Source: Beta vulgaris subsp. vulgaris (lineage: Eukaryota; Streptophyta; Magnoliopsida; Caryophyllales; Amaranthaceae). Taken from it: a DNA stretch of 64,000 nt. The stretch spans positions 45,661,058 to 45,725,057 of the forward strand of contig NC_079205.1 in NCBI RefSeq assembly GCF_026745355.1, in the 5' to 3' direction. Made by a program: the position numbers and the translations under genes. The notes beneath the pieces were generated by a model. The model did not search any database. It worked only from the letters and a program-made list of their open reading frames with translations, and was not told the DNA's origin. Below, piece by piece: positions 46,280-56,641 of this stretch. How positions within the stretch are numbered: the stretch's first letter is position 1; every line of letters begins with the position of its first letter.

Positions 46280-46911
46280 TAGTTAGAACATTTTATGTGG
46301 AAAACTATTTTCCACCTAACTAGGCCAAATTCCAAAACCGTAGGACCCAATGCCCCATTGTACTCATGTTGGTTGGCAAGGTTTGGAATTGATGGCATTT
46401 ATTATGGAGGGAAAAAAATCTTAAATTTTTTCAAGATCTCACAACAATCATGTAGAGCTAGCATTGAAAAAATGATAGTAAGGTTGTTTAAATGTAGATA
46501 GAATTGGGGTCATCATATAGAGAATTACAATCCACTCATTATTTTATGCGCATAAAAGTATGCTTTATCCTAATGTCTAAGAGATTCATGCTTCATTTTT
46601 CTTAGCTTAAAGCTTGTCTTAAGCTTTAGCTTTCGTGAACATCTTTCCTTCACTTTTCTTTGCAAGACAAGCTTGATCACAGAATATTGTACGTACTAAC
46701 TTCTTGCTTCCCCAAATTTGTTGCACAATTGCTACATTTGTTGCCTAGCTAGTGTAATTGCCTTGCACGCCACATTTTAACATCTCATTTTGTGTATATT
46801 TTTTAGTTTCCACTTTTAGTTTTCAGCTTAATCAACAAATGTGACACGATTTTAGCTTGCTTATCAACTTAATTAGTTAAGTGGGCTTAATTCATTACTC
46901 ATTAATCTGTC
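46280..46911. other. Spacer and upstream region of the Vps62-like locus
   Basis: AT-rich; no gene seen. AGCTTAAAGCTTGTCTTAAGCTT near 46604-46626 is partly palindromic. The 46295-46501 frame has no recognisable feature. Confidence 0.5.
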
Positions 46912-46920
46912 TATATATAT
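46912..46920 (+). promoter_or_regulatory. TATA box upstream of first exon 1a
   Basis: TATATATAT, 50 bases before the ATG at 46970, implying a short leader of about 20-25 bases. Supports exon 1a having its own promoter. Confidence 0.55.
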
Positions 46921-46969
46921 GTGGTGATCTTATATTGCATTTTTAGGATTGACTTACATATTAGAGATT

Positions 46970-47105
46970 ATGGGAAACTGCCTAACAGCTGATGATTCTC
47001 CTCCTTCTTCTTCAAAGATGGATGCCAATGCCGTGACAAGATCAGAAGCTTTAGCCATTGATGCTAAATTCAGTTTACCTTTTCCTTTACCAGAATGGCC
47101 ACTAG
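46970..47105 (+). CDS. First exon 1a of a Vps62/DUF946-family gene (N-myristoylation type)
   Basis: Starts MGNCLTADD: Gly2 with Cys4 is a consensus for N-myristoylation plus S-acylation, which would tether the protein to membranes from the cytosolic side. It ends with FSLPFPLPEWPLG, the segment that precedes the Vps62/DUF946 domain, at a GT donor (47106) in phase 1. Exon 2 at 51628 begins in the matching phase, so splicing 1a to exons 2-3 would give a 567-aa protein, the usual size of the family. Exon 1b at 50140 ends in the same phase and with a homologous segment, so 1a is either an alternative first exon or the last trace of a tandem gene copy whose other exons are gone. No exon 2 or 3 homologue is visible between 47106 and 50139. 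Confidence 0.75.
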
Positions 47106-48782
47106 GTAATAATTTGTCTTTTGCATTATTTATAGTCTTAACTTTGTTATTAATTTGTCTCGACTTATATTTGCAAAACATCAATTTTTATACTTTTTTA
47201 CTAATGGATAATTAGAGATATTAATAGTTAAAGTCGTGCATTGATAAGCATATAAGTCAAAATGTAACATCTATTTTAAAACAGAAGAAGTGTATCATAA
47301 TGTGTTGTTACATTGAGACTTATAATGAGTTTTGGAGGATTATAAATAGAGTGCTTCTATATTACAAATACCTCCCTCAAATATTTGTTTGTTAATTGTA
47401 GCCTGTTTTACTTGACATCTACTACTAGCTGTTTGTATTGACTATTTATGTTGTTTGTTTGATTATTGGTTGTATTATAGGTGAGTTTGATAAAATTTGT
47501 TTACGAGGTTGAGTGTCTACTGCGAAATATACCATGAAAGTACACTTAAAATGCATCAAATGTATTTTCTCGGCTTCCTGTCACTCTATTAGTCAATAGC
47601 TTTTTAAAGAACCTTCAAGGTACAGTATACTTAATAAGCATTCTAGTTCTTGTTGAATTTTATTAACATGCTCTCTGACCCGTTTGAATATCGTGCAAGG
47701 GAAATTAATATTGTTTTCTTTAAAAAATAAAATATGTAAATCATAAATTTGGATAAGAGAGTTAAAAATGAAAATATTAAGCAAAAGTAAACATTATTAA
47801 CACCAATGACCAATCAGCACGTATTACTTAATTAATATTATATAAAAAATATATCTCTTAAGGTTGCATATATTAAAAACAATTTTTCAAAAAGTTGGTC
47901 ATTAGTTGAGACTTGAGGCCTTTTTGGTATAGCTCATTTCAAGTAGGGTTTTAGTGTGCTGAATAGAGTAATTTATGTCGGGTTTGTGAAGCCTGGATCG
48001 GCTCATAACTCTCACATTTGAACTTAAGTCGATTGATGTCGAACTTCTTTACGCTAAAAAATTTAAGTTTAAACTCAAATTGTTTTTAAAGATTACGAAA
48101 ATTCTACATGATATCTCGAAGGTTTTTGAGCTTCTATATATATGGTAGAGACTTTTCAAATGCAACTGTATGTAGTAGCCCCAAGTTTTTTTTAATTATC
48201 CTATAATCTTATCTGGTGATTTGACGTTAAGTTGCTATTAATCAACCTAAAATAGTACTCTAATTACTAACTTACCATTTTGACATCCCTCCAATGTCAG
48301 TTTCTCTTCGCCACACCATTTAATTTCCCTCTTTTTTCACATGTAAAAGATCACGCTCCCTTGATCTCTTCTTTTATAATCTCTTCTCTTCTAACAACAT
48401 GAACTCATCTTCTTCAAGAAACTTTAAACACCATGTCAGGTCCTGCTATGACCATGGATGAAAGCCTGAAATTGGTGAAAATCAAGAGTTGTAACAAGTG
48501 CTTCTCTTCGAAGTTGCTGGAAACTTCTACTTCAAATAGCTAGGATATAACGCATGCGATTGAAAACAAAGATATTAAAACACACTAACAACGAAACTGA
48601 GCACATCTTCCTAACAAATTGTTGAATCGAGTGAAAGTGAGTTTCTTTATAGTATATATACTATGGTTGAATGTCAGAAAAAAATTGAGCTTTCCACCTA
48701 AACACAAAATTCGCAGAATAATAACCTTAATAACATGAAATTGGGCTACTTGAACTTAAAAGTGGGCAGAGCATAACAATCA
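47106..48782. other. Intronic or intergenic region between exon 1a and a TRIM fragment
   Basis: AT-rich, no coding sequence seen. If exon 1a is spliced to exon 2 this is part of a 4.5-kb first intron. Confidence 0.5.
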
Positions 48783-49000
48783 TGTCCCTCACGCGAGAGC
48801 CCATTGGGCTTGAAGAGTGGATGCAACATAGCTCTCCCTCATACCTAGCACTAAATATTCCACTTAGAAAGGAGGGGGTAGATGAGAATTGAACCCGTGA
48901 CCTTTATGTCATGCTGGCTCCCATACCATGTTAAAGGACCAACTCAACCAAAAGCTTAAGCTCATGGTTGGAGTCCCCGTAATAGTTTAATACTCTATCA
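48783..49000 (-). mobile_element. TRIM fragment related to 26880-27424
   Basis: On the minus strand one LTR (49000-48929, TGATAGAGTATTAAACTATT to GGTCCTTTAACA), a mutated primer-binding site (TGGTATGGGAGCC) and internal sequence with CATGACATAAAGGTCACGGG. The second LTR is missing or unrecognisable. Confidence 0.65.
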
Positions 49001-50139
49001 GGCACTAACCGTGGTTAAGCAATTAAACATGATATAACACATGTTTTAACGTCAAAATCACCAAATAAGGCTATATAATAGAATAATTAAAAAACTTGGG
49101 GCCATCACATATAATCGCATTTGAAAAGTGTTACCATATAGAAACTTAAAAACCTTGGGGCAACTATGTAGAATTTTCCTAAAGATCATGGTAAAATAAT
49201 TACTCTTTACTAAGAGGTCATCATTATCCGTTTTCAGTTTTTTTTTTAAAACCAAAAACAAAAATATGAAAATCAGAAAAAGTAGTTTTCAGTTTTTTTT
49301 GTTGCCAGTTTTAAAATTGACGTTATTGGTATAAGTATTACTAATTTTAAGTTTATTATACCCCTTATATCATATGACTTTTATATTTATAAACCAAAAA
49401 AATGAAAACTTATCATAATGCCGAACGAGCCAAGTTTTTACTTTTTCTTTTGAGCTTTTGATTAGTGTTGTACAGTTTTATAATGTGAACTATACATTCC
49501 AAGTTAAAGATTTCGAAATATAAATGAAAGAAAATTATATAAAAAACAACTTTTAAGTCTACTCACGAGTTTATCAAACCAAACTTGATTTTGCTCAACT
49601 CATGGAAATCCAAACGAAACTCAAACAATTCACGAGCCAATTAGACTCATTAGCATCATAGCTAGTTATGTGATATGCTCTTATGATACATATGTAAGAT
49701 TATATTTGTCGTAATATGAATTAAACTGTATCACAATTTCATATAATTCATCAATTATTTAAGCTTAATGTAGTCAATGATGCTAAATATATAAGGTCAA
49801 TGGTGCAATTTGGCAATAATAGCTTCCATGAAAATAAAGGGGGAAAACCCAAAACAGAAAAAGTAATTAAAGCAGTTATTTTAGCTTCGCGGGAGATGAG
49901 AAAATATAGGAAAAACAAAACTAACAAGGTAGAAATTTTCTAAATCACAATTTTTCATTTTTTTTTTGAATATTTTTTAATAGAGAGAATAATAATAATT
50001 AAACACATTGTTTTGACTATGATGTTTTTCAATAGGTAGGGATAGGGTTCTCCCAAAGGGAGGGGGAATATATTCCCTCAATATGAGAATTAAACAAATT
50101 ATACCCTGATGAAGAATTAATTAATTAATTAATTACAAA
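49001..50139. other. Region upstream of exon 1b
   Basis: AT-rich, no gene seen. Just before exon 1b lie GGGAATATATTCCC (50066-50079, palindromic) and (TTAA)n at 50116-50135. No standard TATA box at the expected distance. Confidence 0.45.
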
Positions 50140-53100
50140 ATGAACAAAAGCTCTCAATTTTTGGTGCTATTATCAATGATAATAGCAATATTGTTAGGCA
50201 AATGCATTTGCTACAAACATTCCAAATTTGTTGATCATCCTTCTTCAAAGCTTCAAATTGTTTCTAGGAAATCTTTAAAAAAGTCTTTTGATGAAGAACA
50301 TCCATCCAAGCTTCATGTTGTTTCTAAGGAAACATTAAACATTGAATCCTCTTTCAATCTTCCCTCTCCATTACCCAGTTGGCCACCTGGTAAACAACAC
50401 CCCATCTCTTGCAAAATATTATTGCTTTTATATTTTTCCCTAAATTTTAATTTCCGCTTTTTTTTTATGTTTTTGTGTCATTTCGTGGCTAATTATGCCC
50501 CTTTCATCTAATAACGAAGTTTTATCTACTTTCTCTGAAATATATAACAATTGAATATTATTTATAAGGTGTAAAAATTCAATTGTTACATTGTTTATGT
50601 TAGGAAGGAAGTAAATAATTTGAGAGTTTATCCTCATGGTGTTAAAATTTGACTTCATATAAGAAGATATAAATAATGTTTATGGTTAAAGTATCTCTAT
50701 GATTGTTTTATTTTTTCCTTTAGCAGAGTTGAAGTTTAGAATTATATTTACTGTACTCCTATGCTATATCGTGCTACTAGGTGCATAATAAACATGCACC
50801 TTTTATGCATGATTGCATGCAAACACACCAATGCATAAGAACTACGTGACAACCGGAGATAGAAAAGCTTAGTGTATATAGTATTATAGTTGTACTACAT
50901 ATATTGCAGAATTTACCTAACGAAACCAAGACTTGCTTTGTAGTACATATCTTTTGGATATGACTTTGCTATTTGTATAATCACAGATTATTAAGAGAGA
51001 CAACCTACTTTTAATATAAAAGTAAACCTAGTAATTAAATGGATTAAACTAGTCACCGAAAGAAATTAACCTACTTATTATTAGACTAATTCTCTTTTTA
51101 ATATCATTGCCTAATTTTAATTTAAAAGTAGGTGGTCTCTTACAAGACAAACTCTAAAAAGCTTTGACGAACTACATGTTCAGTTTTGGAGGAGGAACGA
51201 GGTGGAATAATGCTAACATTTTCAAGTATATGGTTTCATATTATTTTATCTTTTAAAATAATTTATTAGGATTAAATAGACGAGATTGTTCATTTTCTTT
51301 TGTTACAAACTTACAAAGTAAAAAGATTTTCCATATGTAATTGTAGATTCTTCGCTAAACTTAATGCACTCTCTAATTACTAAGCTAAACTTAACCTAGT
51401 ATTGGAATTGTGTTTTTTTGGGAGTCAATTTCCATCATGGGCATTTTAAGGATAGAAATTTCCCTTACCCTCCCTCTTTACTCTCAAAGTGTCTAGCTCG
51501 CACCATCGCTAACCCAAATTTGGTTGATATATGTGAGGTTCTGGTCCAGTATGACAATTCATCTCACCAATCCGGAGACAAAAAATTAAAAAGTGCACTT
51601 TTGAATTTCTTTTTTGTTTATGAATAGGTAATGGGTTTGCAAGTGGTACAATGGATTTTGGAGGTCTAGTAGTAGCAGAAGTGACAACTTTTGACAAGGT
51701 GTGGGCAACATATGATGGGGGACCAGACGATCAAGGGGCAACCTTCTTTGAACCAACTGGACTCCCAGAAGGGTTTTTTCTATTGGGATATTATTCTCAA
51801 TCCAACAATAGACCTCTTTATGGACGTGTTTTGGTAGGCAAAGATACTAGTAACCCTGCAAATCCAGCTTTAAAGTGGCCTATTGATTATGCACTTGTTT
51901 GGAGCAGCAAATCTCTAAAGGTTAAGACAGACTCCCCTGGCTACATTTGGGCACCCATACCAACTGATGGGTACCAAGCTGTGGGTCTTGTTGTTACCAC
52001 CACACCAGAGAAACCTCCCCTCGAAAAGGTTCGTTGTGTTCGATCCGATTTCACTACCTTGTGTGAACCTGACGAATGGATATGGGGTCGACAAGGTGGT
52101 GTTGATTCTGATGAGTTCAACATTTTCGAGTCAAGGCCGGTTAGAAGAGGAAAACAGGTGCTCTCTCTACTCTATATAATCGCAATCCTAATTGAAAATG
52201 ATTTGAAACTTACAAGTTAGGTGAAACTGATAACTTAGCTAAATATTAACTGTTTGGTAAAATAGGTGCTCTCTCCGTCCTATAATATAGTGATTATTTC
52301 CTTTTTAAGCGGTCTCCAAGATAGACCTTTGACCTTTACATTAAAACGAACCTAACAAGATCTTTCATGAGTATGTTTTTTTTTTTGTACTCCATCCGTT
52401 TCATATTAATCTACACACTTTGACATTTTACACTATTCACAAATTGCACTTTGACCCTCGTTTGTGATTTATACGTGCATAAAAACATAGTCATGTGGGA
52501 TCTTGTTAGATTCGTCTTAATTAGTATGTATTTTACTAATATGTACTTTTTATAATTTTTACAAATACAAAACGAAAGATATATGTCCTCAAAGTTTTGC
52601 ATTGGCATGCGTGAAAAGTGTAAGTGGGTAGATTAAAATGAAACGGAGGAAGTATATATTAATGTGTATATTTGGTCAAATAATTAGAAGTTTAACATCA
52701 AGAGAGATAAACAAGCACTATATTATGGATGGGACGGAGAGAGTATTATTCATTTGTACAAATTGGTGATGTGATAGTAAGCATATATAACAATCTCCTT
52801 TGCAACTCTTGTGTAGTCTATGTTATAAAGTTCTTTAACTCGAATATTAGTAATAAGTCCTAATCCTAATTATTAAATAATCGAATTATGGTCAGGCATC
52901 AGCAGTAAGCGCAGGCACATTTTTATCTCGAAGTGGTGGAGGAACTACAGGAGATACCCCTCTTTTAGTGTGCTTGAAGTATGTGAAGAAAAACTCCACT
53001 TACATGCCAAATTTAGAACAAATTGGGACATTAATTAACACATATGCTCCAAAGATATACAGTCACCCAAAAGAGCAATACTTACCTTCATCAGTTGAAT

Positions 53101-53933
53101 GGTATTTCGAAAATGGAGCACTTTTGTACAAGAAAGGAGACGAATCTAATCCGATCCCAATCGATCCGTCGGGCTCAAATCTCCCCCAAGGTGGTGGCAA
53201 TGACGGAGAATACTGGATAGATCTTCCAAGTGATAAAAAAGAAAGGGAAAGAGTAAAGAAAGGGAACATGGAATCAGCTTGTGCATATTATCATATTAAG
53301 CCTATGCTTGCAGGAGCTTACACTGACTTAGCCATATGGCTATTTTACCCATTTAATGGACCATCAAGTGCTAAAGTTGGATTCTTAAGCATACCATTAG
53401 GTGAAATTGGGGAACATGTAGGAGATTGGGAGCATATAACATTAAGGATTAGTAACTTTAATGGTATGTTAAGGAAGGTGTATTTTTCACAACATGCTGG
53501 TGGTGAATGGGTGTATCCTCCTAACCTTGAATTTACTGATGGTAATAGAGTTGTGGGCTATTCTTCCTTACATGGACATGCTTGTTATCCTAAGGCAGGA
53601 GAGGTTTTGCAAGGTACTAGCTATGTCGGAATCCGAAACGATACTGCTAAGAGTGACAAAGTGTTGGATACAGGAGTTGGTTATAAGATCATTTCTGCAG
53701 ATTATTTGGGGGTTGTCACTGAGCCTTCTTGGTTGAATTATGCAAGGAAATGGGGTCCTAAGATTTCTTATGATATTGCCAATGAGATTAATAAGATTGC
53801 TAAATTATTGCCTGGAGGCCTTAAGGACAAATTTATTAAGTTTACTAAGAGTTTCCCTGCTGAATTGTTAGGGGAACAAGGGCCTAATGGTCCTAAAATG
53901 AAAAGGAGTTGGGATGGAGAAGAGATAAATTAA
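50140..53933 (+). CDS. Vps62/DUF946-family protein with signal-peptide first exon (1b)
   Basis: Exons 50140-50389, 51628-52157, 52896-53933; GT-AG, in frame, 605 aa. Residues 1-25 (MNKSSQFLVLLSMIIAILLG) look like a signal peptide. Residues 28-72 hold a short internal repeat (HPSSKLQIVSRKSL, then HPSKLHVVSKETL). From about residue 75 comes the Vps62/DUF946 domain: LPSPLPSWPPG, GFASGTMDFGGLVVAEVT, VWATYDGGPDDQGATFFEP, IPTDGYQAVGLVVT, then the conserved C-terminal half with PKIYSHPKEQYLPSSVEWYF, GEIGEHVGDWEHITLRI, YFSQHAGGEW and SLHGHACYP, and a basic end. The plant family is widespread and poorly characterised; the yeast namesake affects vacuolar sorting. Exon 1a offers a different N-terminus. 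Intron 2 contains two nested MITEs. Confidence 0.88.
50390..51627 (+). other. Intron 1 of the Vps62-like gene (isoform 1b)
   Basis: GTAAAC at 50390 to ATAG at 51627, AT-rich. No repeat or gene recognised; (C/T)-rich words at 51460-51500 only. Confidence 0.65.
52269..52743. mobile_element. Outer Stowaway-like MITE in intron 2, split by another MITE
   Basis: CTCTCTCCGTCCTATAATATAGTG at the left and, inverted, CTCTCTCCGTCCCATCCATAATATAGTG at the right; TA on the right side (52744-52745) and TG on the left, a mutated TA. The inner MITE at 52390-52652 interrupts it. Confidence 0.7.
52390..52652. mobile_element. Inner Stowaway-like MITE (263 bp)
   Basis: CTCCATCCGTTTCATATTAA and, inverted, CTTCCTCCGTTTCATTTTAA, each next to TA (52388-52389 and 52653-52654). 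This is the standard Tc1/mariner MITE layout. Confidence 0.78.
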
Positions 53934-54009
53934 CACCTATGTTCATTCAATTTTAGTTTTTCTAATTAATATAGCATAGGTTGTGTTTTCCTTCATGTAA
54001 AAAGATAAA

Positions 54010-54015
54010 AATAAA
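54010..54015 (+). terminator. Polyadenylation signal of the Vps62-like gene
   Basis: AATAAA 77 bases after the stop codon, followed by a T-rich stretch. Plausible plant near-upstream element. Confidence 0.5.
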
Positions 54016-56580
54016 GGTGAATTATTTTTTATTTAATTTATTTGGCGTAAGAAAAAATTGTAATCTTTGTTAGTTTATATTTACTTTTACTATTTAGTTT
54101 GTCTTGTGTAAAACTGTCTTATAATAAAATTATGATAAGATTAACTCATTTTGTTTTTCAAAAGCTAGGGTCTCTCTATAAGTTTAAGAGGTCACTTTTA
54201 GATAATGTATCACCTTAATTGTATCTCAAAAGGATCACTTTTACTATAAGTGATCATTTTATGACTTTAAATTATCGTCGATTGCCATTAATCACAATAA
54301 GTTTTTACGAGATTTATCCTTTACTATTTCTCAAATGTAAGTACATCATATTAGACCTTGGAGAAAAAAAAAAGTGCACCAGAAAAATTGTCAATATCAC
54401 CAAAACACATCGACTCAAACCACACAACCACACTATATATTATATCAACGAAAAGTCTGAAGAGCTTATTATCAGTACTGACCCCGAGTTCCTCTTTTTT
54501 AAGAGGATCGAGTTGCCTTGTCAACTATGTAGTTGCTATTCGTTCTCTCTCTTTATCTAGGCTAAATGTCCCAAAAACGGAATCAAGCACGATCATAATG
54601 CTTGTTGAACATAAGCAATCTTATTACCACCTAGGCGGCCGGACTAGCTAGGCGACTTGAATCAACATTTACTAAGGAAGTTATAGGGTCGAATAGATTA
54701 TAGAAATTCACTATTTATGCTTGAAAACACGGGTAAGTCAAGCTACCTCTTAACGAGTGTGGGATAGTCAATCACAAGCTCTTTTTAAAAAAAGACTTGA
54801 TATTTGCTTTCGTGCAATTTATTCAATTGTGTACTACTCCCTCCATTTTCTATTCTTATTCCTATTCGGATCTTTTTGTGAGAGAAAATTGATTGAAATA
54901 GGAAGAACTTTCATAGAGTACTTGAATGCAGTTTATAGTAGGTGCTAATGCTGACTAGTGACTATAATAACATATATATAGTTAATTGGAGATAGAAATG
55001 AGGTAGAGCCTTAGAGGAGTATCAAGAAGCATAAGTGTCGCTAATCACGCTTATGCTTGCTTTCAGTTTGTAAAATTATGGATAGTTTGTGAAAATAAAA
55101 CTTTTATATACTACTTTTTTCGAGAAACTATATTTACATGTTTTTCTAGCAACTTAAGACCTTAAAAGTTGTATGTTTGCCAGAGACAACCTTACCCTAT
55201 TTTCAAGCGCTGGCCTTAAACTATCTATAGATGTCGAGATTCTGTTGGGTTTTTCCTTTTCCCTACCTTCTCAGAAGAGTGTAAAAAAAATGACACATAT
55301 GCTGAACACATGTGAGATTTGTGTGGGTCGACATCGAAAACCAGTAAGTCAACACCGGAAAATAAAGTAAAGGTTATTTCTCGCAAAAAACAAAAAGTTT
55401 TAGGTGTTAAGTGACTAGATAATTTTTAAAAAATTATTTTCCTCAAAAAGTGGTATATAAAAGCTATCTTCTGACAAATTTTTCTTCCATCTATCACACG
55501 TCCATAATATATCTAATTCAATATAACTTCTTTTCAATACAATTTAATCAAAGTCCAATGTTATTTATGGTCTGTTTGGGATCATGGATTTCATTTCAAA
55601 TTCTGGAATTGGGTCAAATGTGCTGTTTAGATATTTCAGGAATTTGGATTTGTATTTGGCCCAAATCCAAGCCATTAATGACATTGGTCCATGTTTATGA
55701 ATTTCAAATTCCAACTCAATTGACGTGATTTGAATTCATCATTCATTGTTTCTTTCTCCTCTACCAGTACTCCAACCCCAACCACCACAACCCTTTCTCC
55801 TCCGCCTTGTCAGGGATTCGATCTCCCTCCTCCTCTAATACCGTCAGCTTCTCGCGACCATCCTCCGGCGATTGTTAAGGTCGAAAACCTATATTTTTGA
55901 ACAATTTTCAAAACAAATCTTTGATCTTATAAGCGATTTGGGGTAAAAGAAATTATTTTTTTTGCTCGTTTTGAGGTGAATTTTAAGTTTAAAACTTTGA
56001 TTTCATCTCAATTAAACTACTTTGTCAATTTGGAATCTAAAATTATTATTTTTCATTCAAAAAATTAATTTGGGGCAAAAATTAGGGTTTATAATTTCAA
56101 GTAGAAACTTAACTTTTAATTGATCCACAAAAAGCACTAACATTACAATTTGAATCAATATGGAACGTTTCAGATAGAATAGCATAAAACTAGATTTTTT
56201 TTCTTTTACTTCAAGAATTGATGTCTTTTTTTTTTTGTTTTAGTATTTTCGGACAGTTCACTTCATGTTGAAAAATGAAATTCTATTTCCAAACACATCT
56301 TTTGGATTTGAATTCTGAAATTTCAAATTCTAAAATTGAAATTCATCATTTAAAATGAATTGCTTGTTTCCATATGCAACCTTAAATTATTAACATGATT
56401 TGAATTCAATTCATTAAAACAAATGAAGCTTTCCTTTTTTTAAAAAAAAAAAACCTAGCCTGATGATCAAATAACTCAAGCCTTCTTTTTTATTTTGAAA
56501 AAACAAAAAAAAAAGCTCTGAAGCCTTCAATAGTACAACAACGGTCAAAAACTGTATTTTGGCGCCTATATAGTTATACA
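54016..56580. other. Intergenic spacer between the Vps62-like and oxidoreductase genes
   Basis: No gene seen. A CTCCCTCCATTTTC word at 54837 is a lone MITE-like end. 55560-56390 has imperfect inverted words (GGATTTCATTTCAAATTC, and AATTTCAAATTC with ATTGAAATTCATC) that suggest an old foldback element of about 0.8 kb; CTTTCTCCTCCGCC at 55792-55806 and a long A run at 56440-56453 also lie here. Confidence 0.45.
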
Positions 56581-56587
56581 TATATAG
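56581..56587 (+). promoter_or_regulatory. Candidate TATA box of the oxidoreductase gene
   Basis: TATATAG 55-61 bases before the ATG at 56642; a second TATATAG lies at 56567. Either would give a short leader. Confidence 0.5.
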
Positions 56588-56641
56588 AGTTGAGTTGAGA
56601 GCCAAATTTAGATAAGAGACTGAAGAAGAACAACTCCCAGG

